A stretch of 38,638 bases of DNA from assembly GCA_016783145.1 (NCBI GenBank), contig JADHXD010000034.1, positions 1-38,638 of the forward strand, given 5' to 3'. Position 1 is the stretch's first letter. Each line of letters starts with the position of its first letter. Origin of the DNA: Anaerolineae bacterium (lineage in GTDB: Bacteria; Chloroflexota; Anaerolineae; JAFGEY01). The translations under genes and the position numbers were made by a program. Under the pieces are notes generated by a model, which did no database searches, was not told where the DNA came from, and saw only the letters and a program-made list of their open reading frames with translations. Of this stretch, positions 8,179-16,072 are shown piece by piece.

Positions 8179-9534
8179 TCAGGAGGTCCTCAGCGCACGA
8201 TTGCCCTCGCGGATCTGCTGTTTGATCGCCTCCCAGGCCCCCGCGTCGGCGCAGGGGTAGATCGAGTTGTTGTGCAGCAGCGGATCGGCATCAGGAGCAA
8301 AGTAGCCCGCGGAGACCGCCCACTCCCACTCTACCGTGCCGGGGATCGGTGAGAACTGGGCTGTGAGCACCTGGACGCCCAGGCTGTGCGCATAGGCGAC
8401 TGTGTCGCGGGCCACTTGGCACAGGCGCAGCCGATCCGCCGCGTCCCGCCCCGGCCTGCCGATCAATACGTAGGCCGCGACTTGTTCCGTCAAGAACCCG
8501 GCCCCGAGCAGAGCCTCTACGGCCCGAGCAAAGCTCGCCTCGTCGACCTTGCCCCCATCGCGCCATTGGTCCTCCGGATCGATGGTCTCCAAGCCCAGTC
8601 GTACGGTCACCCAACCGGCACGGCGCATCTTGTCCGCCAGAGCGCGGTCGATGAACCGGGCGTGCAGGCCGTTCGGGCCGTGGAGGCGAACCCGCAGACG
8701 GCGGGCGATCAGCCCGTCGAGGATGGGGTGGATGTGGCGCTCCGCGTTTGCCAGCAGGGCGTCATCGTAGAAGGCCACATCGCGCGCACCGAGGGATTCG
8801 ACGCACCAGGCGATCTCGCTCACCACCCCTTCCGGCGGGCGCGGACAGAATCGTCCGGGCGCGAGGAGGCCGACGGCGCAGTAGGGACAGCGGTAGGGGC
8901 AGCCACGCGCGGTCTGTACGGCCACATAGCCCTGCGGGCGACGGAGGTCGTGAGCGGGGAGGACATCGTCAAGGGGCACCGCATCGGTGCGGGATCCCCC
9001 GGTGACCTCCTGCACCCAGCGCAAGCCTACGACCTCGCCTGGCCCGGTGAGCACTGCGTCCGCGCCCGTACCGGCGCGGGCGTGCGCCGCGCACAACGTG
9101 GCATAGACGCCTCCCAGCGCCAGTGGCACGTCGGGCCAACGCGCCTTGAGGCGGCGGATGGCCTCAAAGGGGCCCGGGTACCAGTAGGTCATCATCGAGG
9201 TGACGAGGATCGCATCGGGGCGAGGCTGGGCATCCAGCTCAGCCTCGAACACCTCGACGGGCAGGCCATACCGACCCCAACGGCGTGGAACGTGAGCGAG
9301 CACAGGCGGCTTGGGCACCTCCACCTTGCTGTACTGCCCACAGCCATACCGATCCTGCCTGGAACGAGGCGCGGGAGCATCGGGGTGGCAGCGGTCGAGG
9401 CAGTCGATCAACGAAACCTGGTGCCCGGCATGGCGCAGGGCACCCGCCACCGACAGCAGGCCCAAGGGCTCCATCCACAGGTTGTAGGCCGCAAAGTCAT
9501 AGATCCAGGGATTGACACACAACACACGCGCCAT
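8179..9534 (-). CDS. B12-binding domain radical SAM protein
   Basis: A 451-aa radical SAM enzyme with an N-terminal cobalamin-binding-type Rossmann domain (LCVNPWIYDFAAYN, LIDCLDR, LALGGVYATL) and a radical SAM core whose CxxxCxxC cluster is in GCPYRCPYC. The family includes methyltransferases and anaerobic oxidoreductases of unknown substrate. Two starts are close: ATG at 9546 and ATG at 9534. The second is preferred because the first directly abuts the AGAGGG ribosome site and conserved sequence begins at MARVLCVNPW. It has its own near-consensus promoter and forms a single-gene unit, convergent with the glycohydrolase gene. The 134-bp convergent gap (8045-8178) shows no clear terminator. 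Confidence 0.88.
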   Translation of the reverse strand: MARVLCVNPWIYDFAAYNLWMEPLGLLSVAGALRHAGHQVSLIDCLDRCHPDAPAPRSRQDRYGCGQYSKVEVPKPPVLAHVPRRWGRYGLPVEVFEAELDAQPRPDAILVTSMMTYWYPGPFEAIRRLKARWPDVPLALGGVYATLCAAHARAGTGADAVLTGPGEVVGLRWVQEVTGGSRTDAVPLDDVLPAHDLRRPQGYVAVQTARGCPYRCPYCAVGLLAPGRFCPRPPEGVVSEIAWCVESLGARDVAFYDDALLANAERHIHPILDGLIARRLRVRLHGPNGLHARFIDRALADKMRRAGWVTVRLGLETIDPEDQWRDGGKVDEASFARAVEALLGAGFLTEQVAAYVLIGRPGRDAADRLRLCQVARDTVAYAHSLGVQVLTAQFSPIPGTVEWEWAVSAGYFAPDADPLLHNNSIYPCADAGAWEAIKQQIREGNRALRTS

Positions 9535-9564
9535 CTGCACCACCATCCCTCTACTGTGGATACC

Positions 9565-9593
9565 AGAATAGTGCGCCTGGTTCGCTTTGTCAA
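9565..9593 (-). promoter_or_regulatory. Consensus promoter of the B12-binding radical SAM gene
   Basis: On the minus strand TTGACA (9593-9588) and TATTCT (9570-9565) are separated by 17 bp. Initiation near 9558 gives a leader of about 24 nt before the ATG at 9534, or 12 nt before the one at 9546. Confidence 0.85.
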
Positions 9594-9730
9594 GTACGGT
9601 TTCGCCACGTGAGGACGTCTAGATGGCATAGGCGGGCGTCCTGCCCTGCTGTCTGCTCCTGCCGATCAGGCAGAGGGCAATACGGCATTCCAGACGCTTT
9701 GAGAGCCCCTTGGTCAGTAACGCAAACGGG

Positions 9731-9751
9731 GTGCAAGCGAGCCGCTTGCGC
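9731..9751. other. Intergenic hairpin
   Basis: GCAAGCG and CGCTTGC form a perfect 7-bp stem with a 3-nt loop, extendable to 9 bp with one wobble pair. It lies in the roughly 320-bp divergent gap between the radical SAM gene and msrP, upstream of the msrP promoter. No T-run follows. The role is unknown. The rest of that gap holds only the two promoters. Confidence 0.45.
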
Positions 9752-9807
9752 TACTGCGAAGGGTGAAGGCGCACCACTTGAATTGTCTGACACGACATAA
9801 TACTCGG

Positions 9808-9836
9808 TTGCGTCCTGGCTCAAAGCACAGTATAAT
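9808..9836 (+). promoter_or_regulatory. Sigma70-type promoter of msrPQ
   Basis: TTGCGT at 9808-9813 and a perfect TATAAT at 9831-9836 are separated by 17 bp. Initiation near 9843 gives a 24-nt leader before the GTG start of msrP. Confidence 0.82.
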
Positions 9837-9866
9837 CGAGATCGCTGCGCAACATGAGGAGGCGAC

Positions 9867-10895
9867 GTGGTCAAGATCGATCCATCTGAAATCACACCGG
9901 AACACCTGTACCTCTCCCGGCGCAAGTTTATCAAAGCGGCGGGTGCTGCAGCGGCGGGCGCGCTGGCACTGGCTGCTTGTGGGCGCCAGGACGTCCCTGA
10001 GGAGCAGGCGACTTCCGAGCAACAGGGAGCGCCCTCCCCCACTCCGGAGCCTATGCAGCCCGCCGCTACCCCGGACGTGACAAAGCCCCCGGCCACAACG
10101 CCAGAGGTAGGGCTCACTCCGCAGGCCAGCGAAGACGAGCTGGGGAGCCCGCTCACTTCTTATGCCGCGATCAACACCTATAACAACTACTATGAGTTCT
10201 CCTTTGGCAAGGAAGAGGTGGCGGCGATAGCAAAGGGCTTTGAGAGCCGCCCGTGGACGGTCGAGGTCGGAGGGTTGGTGGCGAATCCCAAGACATACAG
10301 CCTGGACGATCTGCTCCAGTTCACCCAAGAGGAACGCATCTACCGCATGCGCTGCGTCGAAGCATGGTCGATGGTCATTCCCTGGCTGGGATTTCCACTT
10401 GGGGACCTGCTTCGAGAGGTCGAGCCGACCTCGGAGGCCAAGTACCTGCGCTTTGAGACCCTCCTCGATCCGGCACGTATGCCCGGACAACGCAGCCCGG
10501 GCCTCGATTGGCCGTACGTTGAGGGGCTGCGCCTGGACGAAGCGATGCACGACCTGACGATCCTGGCAACGGGCCTGTACGGTAAGCCCCTGCTGCCGCA
10601 GACCGGCGCCCCTATTCGCCTCGTCGTGCCCTGGAAGTACGGGTTCAAAAGCATCAAGTCGATCGTCAAGATCGACCTGGTGGCCGAGATGCCGACTTCG
10701 CTGTGGATCACGCAATCGCCAGCAGAGTATGGGTTTTACGCAAACGTGAACCCCAATGTCCCGCACCCGCGGTGGTCACAGGCCACGGAGCGCCGGATCG
10801 GAAAAGCGGGGAGGGTCAAGACCCTGATGTTCAACGGGTATGGGGAGGAGGTTTCCTCACTATACGAAGGAATGGATCTTGCCACGTGGTTCTAG
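9867..10895 (+). CDS. msrP: Protein-methionine-sulfoxide reductase catalytic subunit MsrP
   Basis: The molybdopterin-dependent catalytic subunit that repairs oxidised methionine in envelope proteins, with electrons from MsrQ. The 342-aa product starts with a Tat signal ([12 protein letters not shown] at 18-19) followed by an alanine-rich segment ending LAAC, which could be a lipobox. A low-complexity Pro/Thr linker leads to the sulfite-oxidase-like core. The probable Mo ligand is the Cys in [11 protein letters not shown], and WKYGFKS near the C-terminus is typical of the family. The start is GTG at 9867, 4 nt after GAGGAGG. It overlaps the msrQ start by 10 bp. A Tat substrate fits with a tatA gene elsewhere in the window. 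Confidence 0.95.
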   Translation: MVKIDPSEITPEHLYLSRRKFIKAAGAAAAGALALAACGRQDVPEEQATSEQQGAPSPTPEPMQPAATPDVTKPPATTPEVGLTPQASEDELGSPLTSYAAINTYNNYYEFSFGKEEVAAIAKGFESRPWTVEVGGLVANPKTYSLDDLLQFTQEERIYRMRCVEAWSMVIPWLGFPLGDLLREVEPTSEAKYLRFETLLDPARMPGQRSPGLDWPYVEGLRLDEAMHDLTILATGLYGKPLLPQTGAPIRLVVPWKYGFKSIKSIVKIDLVAEMPTSLWITQSPAEYGFYANVNPNVPHPRWSQATERRIGKAGRVKTLMFNGYGEEVSSLYEGMDLATWF

Positions 10896-11554
10896 CGCAG
10901 AGACTGCAATCGAGCTGGCTGCGCATCGTGGCTCACGTGGCGTCCCTCACGCCGCTTGCCCTGCTGGTCTGGGATTCTTTGCAGGACCGCCTGACCGCCG
11001 ATCCGATTCGCGAGGTCACACTGCGCACAGGCCGGTATGCGCTCATCCTCCTGACGTCCTCCCTGGCCTGCACTCCTGTGTACGGCCTGCTGCGACGCAT
11101 AGAGGTCAAGCGTCTGCAGGGAATCCGCAGGCAGGTGATGCTGGTACGTCGCCCGCTGGGACTGTACGCTTTCCTGTATGCGGGGCTGCACCTGCTGACC
11201 TTTGTGGGGCTGGACTATGGGTTTGCCTTGGGATTGGTCGTGGAGGAAATCCGGGGCAAACGTTTCATCCAGATCGGGCTGGCCGCGTTTCTGAGCCTAG
11301 TGCCGCTCGCAATCACGTCCACCCGCGGGTGGAGAAAGCGGCTGGGCACACGCTGGAAACGCCTCCATCGGCTGGTCTACCTGTCCGCTCTGTTCGCGGT
11401 GCTGCACTTTGTGTGGCTGGTCAAGGCTGATCTCCGGCGGCCGCTGACCTACGGGGCGGTCGTAGTGCTGCTGCTCGTCGCACGTGTTCCGTGGATCGGG
11501 AAGCGGGACAAAGAGAACCCCTCACCCGCATCGCACGCAGAACCTCCTCTATAG
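10886..11554 (+). CDS. msrQ: Heme-binding membrane subunit MsrQ
   Basis: MsrQ is the integral-membrane b-type heme protein that passes electrons across the membrane to MsrP. The product of about 222 aa has several hydrophobic helices and the ferric-reductase-like pattern with His in [25 protein letters not shown] and a basic region [11 protein letters not shown]. The open frame extends upstream inside msrP, but that part reads like a shadow of msrP. The GTG at 10886 overlapping the msrP end is therefore the likely start, giving the usual family length. Translational coupling with msrP is expected. The next gene begins 7 bp after the stop. Confidence 0.92.
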   Translation: MVLAQRLQSSWLRIVAHVASLTPLALLVWDSLQDRLTADPIREVTLRTGRYALILLTSSLACTPVYGLLRRIEVKRLQGIRRQVMLVRRPLGLYAFLYAGLHLLTFVGLDYGFALGLVVEEIRGKRFIQIGLAAFLSLVPLAITSTRGWRKRLGTRWKRLHRLVYLSALFAVLHFVWLVKADLRRPLTYGAVVVLLLVARVPWIGKRDKENPSPASHAEPPL

Positions 11555-11561
11555 GGACACA

Positions 11562-12791
11562 ATGACCTCATCCAGCAAGAAGGCATCTTGGCAGCGCAAC
11601 CTGGCGGCCCTTTGGGTGGGCGAACTGATCGCCATCTCTGGTTTTTCCGTGTTCATGCCGTTCATGCCCTACTATGTGCAAGAACTTGGGGTGAGGGAGC
11701 TAGACCAGGTCGTGCTTTGGTCGGGCTTGCTGCTTTCCTCCCAGGCTGTGACCATGGCAATCGCTGCCCCGGTGTGGGGATCGCTGGCCGACCGGTACGG
11801 GCGCAAGGTGATGGTTGTGCGCGCTATGTTCGGCGGAGCGGTGGTTATCTCTGCGATGGGGTTCGTTCGCAACGTGTACCAGTTGGCCATCTTGCGAGCC
11901 ATTCAGGGCACGTTGACTGGCACCGTGCCCGCAGCGACGACATTGGTCGCCAGCAGCACGCCGGTCAAACGCCGCGGATACGCCCTTGGGCTGCTGCAGA
12001 TGGCCATCTACCTGGGATCTTCTATGGGACCGCTGATTGGCGGACTGGTCGCTGATTCGTTGGGCTACCGGGCGACGTGCTGGGTCACAGGAGGGCTCCT
12101 GTTTGTGGCCGGGATACTGGTGAGCGCACTCGTCCGCGAGGAATTCACACCTCCAGAGCGAGATGCCAGCGAGCCAAAGCCCCGCCTATGGGATGGGCTG
12201 ATGTTGGTCTTGCACACGCGGGCATTGATGACGGTGTTCGCCATCCGCGTATTGATGCGCACGGCCGTTCGTATCGCCGGTCCTGTCCTTCCGCTGTTCA
12301 TCCAAGCCATTGCCCCCCCCGACACCAAGATCGCTTCCCTCACCGGGACTATCGCGGGATTCGCTTCAGCAGCGAGCGCGGCATCGGCAGCCGTGCTGGG
12401 GCGAGTCGCCGACAAGGTCGGTCCCCGACGCGTCCTTTTGGCTTGCGGCACACTGGCCTGCGTGCTGTACGCTCTCCAGTCACAGGTGCAGACGACAACC
12501 CAGTTCCTGGTCTTGAGAACGGTCAGCGGAGCGGCGATGGGCGGCATCCTGGCCTCGGTCAGTGCGCTGCAGGCTTCCTTGTCGCCAAAGGGACGTTTTG
12601 GAGCGGTGTACGGTGTGGATACCAGCCTGGTTGCCGCGGCGAACGCGATCTCGCCGATGATCGGGGCGGCGCTGACCACAGCCTGGGGCCTCTCCTCCGT
12701 GTTCCTTGGTGCAGCGGTGATGTATGGGATAGCGACCGTCGTGGTAGCCATCGTGGTTCGCAAGCCGAAGGCAGTCCATGACCCAGTTTGA
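11562..12791 (+). CDS. MFS transporter, DHA1-type multidrug efflux family
   Basis: A 409-aa major facilitator with about twelve hydrophobic helices. Motif A is seen in the loop after helix 2 (GSLADRYGRKVM), with a degenerate repeat in the second half (GRVADKVGPRRV), as in proton-driven drug exporters such as MdtG and Tet-type proteins. The start ATG at 11562 follows the msrQ stop by 7 bp, so it is probably the third gene of the msrPQ operon, though with a poor ribosome site. Sequence in frame upstream belongs to msrQ. The substrate is unknown; linkage with oxidative-repair genes suggests export of a redox-active or toxic compound, which is inference. Confidence 0.9.
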   Translation: MTSSSKKASWQRNLAALWVGELIAISGFSVFMPFMPYYVQELGVRELDQVVLWSGLLLSSQAVTMAIAAPVWGSLADRYGRKVMVVRAMFGGAVVISAMGFVRNVYQLAILRAIQGTLTGTVPAATTLVASSTPVKRRGYALGLLQMAIYLGSSMGPLIGGLVADSLGYRATCWVTGGLLFVAGILVSALVREEFTPPERDASEPKPRLWDGLMLVLHTRALMTVFAIRVLMRTAVRIAGPVLPLFIQAIAPPDTKIASLTGTIAGFASAASAASAAVLGRVADKVGPRRVLLACGTLACVLYALQSQVQTTTQFLVLRTVSGAAMGGILASVSALQASLSPKGRFGAVYGVDTSLVAAANAISPMIGAALTTAWGLSSVFLGAAVMYGIATVVVAIVVRKPKAVHDPV

Positions 12792-12794
12792 TCC

Positions 12795-12823
12795 TTTTGC
12801 TTTTTATGTAAATGTGGTATAAT
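12795..12823 (+). promoter_or_regulatory. Extended -10 promoter of the LysM/L,D-transpeptidase gene
   Basis: A perfect TATAAT at 12818-12823 carries the extended element TGTGG just before it. A T-rich TTTTGC at 12795-12800 is a weak -35 at 17 bp. Initiation near 12830 leaves a structured leader of about 74 nt. Confidence 0.78.
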
Positions 12824-12846
12824 GGGGACGTAGGTTGAGGCCAAGA

Positions 12847-12888
12847 CACCGATGCCAAGCCCGCACTTGGCAAAGGAACCACTCGGTG
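12847..12888 (+). promoter_or_regulatory. Nested stem-loop in the 5' leader of the L,D-transpeptidase gene
   Basis: CACCGA (12847-12852) pairs with TCGGTG (12883-12888), enclosing GCCAAG (12854-12859) paired with CTTGGC (12866-12871). The unpaired 3' segment contains AAAGGAACCAC. A G8 run (12888-12895) then merges with the ribosome site before the ATG at 12904. A cis-regulatory RNA is possible; no known riboswitch class was firmly recognised. Confidence 0.45.
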
Positions 12889-12903
12889 GGGGGGGATGTG
12901 AAC

Positions 12904-14148
12904 ATGAAGCGAGCTCTCTACGCAACCAGTATTCTGATCTTGGTGCTTGCCTGTCTCGCCGTCGTGCCTGCGCACGCGCAGGGAGGCACCTATGTCGTCC
13001 GTCCAGGAGACTCACTGATCGGCATCGCTGCCCGCCACGGTGTGAGCGTCAGCGCCCTGGCTTCGGCGAATGGACTGCGCGCCAACGGATGGGTGTACGT
13101 CGGGCAGCGCCTAAAGATCCCGGGGCAAGCCTCCGCATCTGCCGCCTCCGCACCCGCCGCCTCCGCACCTGCCGCCTCCGCACCCGCCGCCTCGGCCACA
13201 GGCGGTACGTACGTCGTCCAGCGGGGAGATTCGCTGAGCGGCATCGCCACCCGTCACGGCGTCACGGTCAGCCAACTGGCGTCCGCGAACGGGCTGCGCG
13301 CAAACGGGTGGGTCTACGTTGGACAGCGCCTGAAAATCCCGGGGGGGAGCTCTTCCAGGTCCTCCTCGACGCCACCGTCCGCTCCGACAACGCCCGCTCC
13401 GACAACGCCCGCCAGCAGCGGCACGTATGTCATCCGGCTTGGGGACTCGCTGATCAGCATCGCTGCCCGCTATGGGGTCAGCGTAGGCCAGCTCGCCTCG
13501 GCGAACGGGCTATACCCCAACTCCTGGGTGTACATTGGGCAACGGCTCAAGATCCCAGGACAGGCCACGTCGCCGCCCTCAACGACTCCGGCGCCCTCGA
13601 CCGGCGGCACGTACGTGGTCAGGCCCGGAGACTCACTGGTGGGCATCGCTGCCCGTCACGGGATCGGCGTGAGCCAGTTGGCATCGGCAAATGGGCTGCG
13701 CGTCGACTCGTGGGTCTACGTCGGGCAGCGGTTGAGCATCCCGGGACAGGGGAGCACACAGCCATCCAAGCCGACGCCAGCACCGGTCGCAGACGGGACA
13801 AAGTGGATCGACATCAACCTGACCACGCAAACGCTTACCGCGTACGCGGGAAACACCGCCGTTTACGAGGCACGTGTCTCGACCGGTACGTGGAGAACGC
13901 CGACGGTCGTGGGGACATTCCGGGTCTATGCCAAGTATCCCGCGGTTCGCATGCGCGGCCCAGGTTATGACCTACCGAACGTGCCATATACGATGTACTT
14001 TTATCGTGGCTATGCCCTGCACGGCACCTACTGGCACAGCAACTTTGGCACGCCTATGAGCCACGGGTGCGTCAATCTTCCCACCCCTGACGCACAGTGG
14101 CTCTACAACTGGGCGCCGATGGACACCAAGGTGGTAACCCATCCCTAG
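12904..14148 (+). CDS. Secreted LysM-repeat L,D-transpeptidase
   Basis: A 414-aa exported cell-wall enzyme. A signal peptide (about 1-24, ending AHAQ) is followed by four LysM peptidoglycan-binding repeats, each with a TYVVRPGDSL-like start and a WVYVGQRLKIPG-like end. They are joined by Ala/Ser/Pro or Thr/Pro linkers; the first linker is a tandem repeat of about 15 bp. The C-terminal YkuD domain (about 305-414) carries the catalytic His and Cys in ALHGTYWH and MSHGCVNLP. It would form or exchange 3-3 peptide cross-links in the wall. Its own promoter and a structured leader separate it from the MFS gene. It ends 3 bp from the convergent 97-aa gene. A G7 run at 13341-13347 does not break the frame. 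Confidence 0.95.
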   Translation: MKRALYATSILILVLACLAVVPAHAQGGTYVVRPGDSLIGIAARHGVSVSALASANGLRANGWVYVGQRLKIPGQASASAASAPAASAPAASAPAASATGGTYVVQRGDSLSGIATRHGVTVSQLASANGLRANGWVYVGQRLKIPGGSSSRSSSTPPSAPTTPAPTTPASSGTYVIRLGDSLISIAARYGVSVGQLASANGLYPNSWVYIGQRLKIPGQATSPPSTTPAPSTGGTYVVRPGDSLVGIAARHGIGVSQLASANGLRVDSWVYVGQRLSIPGQGSTQPSKPTPAPVADGTKWIDINLTTQTLTAYAGNTAVYEARVSTGTWRTPTVVGTFRVYAKYPAVRMRGPGYDLPNVPYTMYFYRGYALHGTYWHSNFGTPMSHGCVNLPTPDAQWLYNWAPMDTKVVTHP

Positions 14149-14151
14149 GGG

Positions 14152-14445
14152 TCAGTTGTCGGGTTCGGGCTGGCAGCAGGCGACGTCCTCCCCTTTGCGG
14201 GAGGGCATCTGGAATTTGGTTCTCCCACCGCCGAAAGACGTGGACGCGCCAGCGATGAACCCCAGATCATACCATACCCCGTTGTTGTTCGTCTCATAGA
14301 TGCGTACGCCACGATCAAAGAGACTGACCAAGAACGCGATCGGGGCGATCGTGCCATGCCAGTAGCCAGCCCAGAACCCGGCTGGTTCGGCACCGGGTAA
14401 CTGGTACCTGGAATTCGGGCCAGCAACAGCGAGTCTGTTAGTCAT
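14152..14445 (-). CDS. Conserved small membrane-associated protein, function unknown
   Basis: A 97-aa protein with a hydrophobic stretch (GFWAGYWHGTIAPIAFLVSLF) followed by a motif RIYETNNNGVWYDLGFIAG. This pattern is familiar from small conserved hypothetical proteins in many bacteria, where the second half reads RIYExxNNGxWYxFGF. It probably has one or two membrane helices. GGGAGGG lies 7 nt before the ATG at 14445, supporting this frame over the overlapping one. It lies 15 bp downstream of the CrtI-like gene on the same strand, so it is probably the last gene of that operon. No function can be assigned. Confidence 0.75.
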   Translation of the reverse strand: MTNRLAVAGPNSRYQLPGAEPAGFWAGYWHGTIAPIAFLVSLFDRGVRIYETNNNGVWYDLGFIAGASTSFGGGRTKFQMPSRKGEDVACCQPEPDN

Positions 14446-14460
14446 TGTCAGACCCTCCCA

Positions 14461-16038
14461 TCACTTTGAGTCTATTGCCACGGTGTCTTCTCTCCCTGAC
14501 AGACGTTCGTCATAGAGAGCAACTTGAGGCCGCCCCAAGGCGGCGAGTCTCGGGACAGCGGTAAAGGGCTTGCGGTCACGGCGGCACAGGATCTGGGCCA
14601 CCTGCCGTCCCGAGGACAGCACAGTTGGGATACCTCCCCCTGGTTCGACCCACTGTCCAGCCATGTAGAAATCCCGCAGGCCGGGCAGTGTTTTGGGCAG
14701 CGGCTTGCTCGTTTGCTCCGGGGTCATTAGCCAACCCTCGTACGCGCCCCGATGGTTGCGCGTGTACCGCCAGAACGTGTACGGGGTTGCGACATCGATC
14801 ATCTCCACTTCCGCAGAGATGCCAGGGAATCGGCCCTCCAGTCGATCGATGACCTCGCGGGCGATCCGTGCCTTTTCCCCCTCGTACCGGTCTCTGTCCT
14901 CTTGCAGTTCCCGCCAGTAGTCAAAGTCGGACTCGAACATGGCCTGCACGACCGTTTTGCCCTCCGGAGCGAGCGAAAGCTCCGGGCCAAAGACGCGACA
15001 CGTGATGTCCTCAACCTGCCTCCCCGCGACGGCAAGAGGGTGCCGGAGGCAGATGACGTGGTCCGCCGCGCGGTGGGCGAACTCCCGCTTGACGCCCAGG
15101 CTGACCATCACCAGCGGGCGGAAGAGGGTCCAGGTCTCGTACCGCTCGACGATCGCAGCGTCCACATAGCGCCCGCCCAGCATCTTGTATGTGGTGCTGT
15201 AGCCATCGGCAGCAGAGACCACGATGTCGGCACGATGCTCTGAGCCATCCGCCAGTCGCACGCCCACCGCCTTGTCGCCTGTGACCAGGACCTCCTCCAC
15301 CGGAGCGCTGTAGGTGATCTGCCCGCCCAGCTCCCTATAGCGCCGGATGATGGCGAGCGCAAACGCCAACGAGCCTCCCTCAACCGTCGCCAACTCACCT
15401 GCCGCCAGTTGGCCCAGGAGCACGAGCAAGAAGAACGTGGGCATCTCGGGTACGAAGGCTCCGCTCAATGCCCAGCGCAGAAACGGGCTCTGAAAGCGGC
15501 GAGAAAACGCGGACACAGACATGCTGTACCTGGTAAAGTGCTTGAGCCAGTGGCGCATGCGCCACATCTGCTTGACGCCATCCAGAGGCCCCATCAGCTC
15601 GATCGGCTTGCCCGCGTCCATCGGGAACCCCTGAAACGCCCGAGCCGCACCGACGAACTCGTCAATGTGCTGCTCATCGTCGGGCGACAGTGCTTTCATA
15701 TCTGACGCCAGGCGATCCAGGTCGGCGGTGAACTCGAGATACTGCCCGCTGGTCTCGTCCACAAACCGGGCATAGTGATCGAGGGGGATCAGCCGGTTCC
15801 CTTCCAGCGCGCCAACTTGGTCATAGAGCTGGTAGAACGAGGATCCGGGCCTGGCGCCCATCAGCCAGTGGATACAGCCATCGATGGTGTACCCCCTGCG
15901 TTTCCAGGCCGTGCACACGCCCCCCGCTCGAGTGTGCCGTTCAAAGATGCGTGTGTGGTAGCCATTCATCTGGGCATAGCAGCCCGTGGAGAGGCCAGCC
16001 AAACCGGCACCGATGATGATGACCGACTTTTCTGTCAT
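14461..16038 (-). CDS. Phytoene desaturase/CrtI-like FAD-dependent oxidoreductase
   Basis: A 525-aa flavoprotein of the phytoene desaturase/retinol saturase-like superfamily. The N-terminus has the FAD-binding GxGxxG (IIIGAGLAGLSTG), then an acidic strand end (FERHTRAGG). The C-terminus has the typical FAD-contacting block (DFYMAGQWVEPGGGIPTVLSSG). It probably oxidises or saturates an isoprenoid or lipid, but no carotenoid genes (crtB, crtE) are in the window. The ATG at 16038 is 9 nt after GGGAGAG; the GTG at 16047 is too close to it. It lies 34 bp downstream of the HlyD-like gene in the first exporter operon, which suggests that its product and the exporter may share a hydrophobic substrate (inference). 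Confidence 0.85.
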   Translation of the reverse strand: MTEKSVIIIGAGLAGLSTGCYAQMNGYHTRIFERHTRAGGVCTAWKRRGYTIDGCIHWLMGARPGSSFYQLYDQVGALEGNRLIPLDHYARFVDETSGQYLEFTADLDRLASDMKALSPDDEQHIDEFVGAARAFQGFPMDAGKPIELMGPLDGVKQMWRMRHWLKHFTRYSMSVSAFSRRFQSPFLRWALSGAFVPEMPTFFLLVLLGQLAAGELATVEGGSLAFALAIIRRYRELGGQITYSAPVEEVLVTGDKAVGVRLADGSEHRADIVVSAADGYSTTYKMLGGRYVDAAIVERYETWTLFRPLVMVSLGVKREFAHRAADHVICLRHPLAVAGRQVEDITCRVFGPELSLAPEGKTVVQAMFESDFDYWRELQEDRDRYEGEKARIAREVIDRLEGRFPGISAEVEMIDVATPYTFWRYTRNHRGAYEGWLMTPEQTSKPLPKTLPGLRDFYMAGQWVEPGGGIPTVLSSGRQVAQILCRRDRKPFTAVPRLAALGRPQVALYDERLSGREDTVAIDSK

Positions 16039-16072
16039 GGTATGCACTCTCCCGCCATCCGCTTCGAGTTCG

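Noticed and set aside
8386..9612. 408-codon plus-strand open frame
   Set aside because: It is antisense to the B12-binding radical SAM gene, which has family motifs, a ribosome site and a promoter; the frame has no recognisable domain.
9740..9800. Rho-independent terminator or small RNA from the intergenic hairpin
   Set aside because: The stem is clear but no T-run follows and no transcript leads into it; kept only as an unassigned hairpin.
9714..10766. 350-codon minus-strand open frame
   Set aside because: It is antisense to msrP and its promoter; msrP has clear Tat and molybdenum-binding motifs.
13341..13347. G7 run in the LysM/L,D-transpeptidase gene as another frameshift
   Set aside because: The frame is intact on both sides, from the signal peptide to the catalytic SHGCVN.
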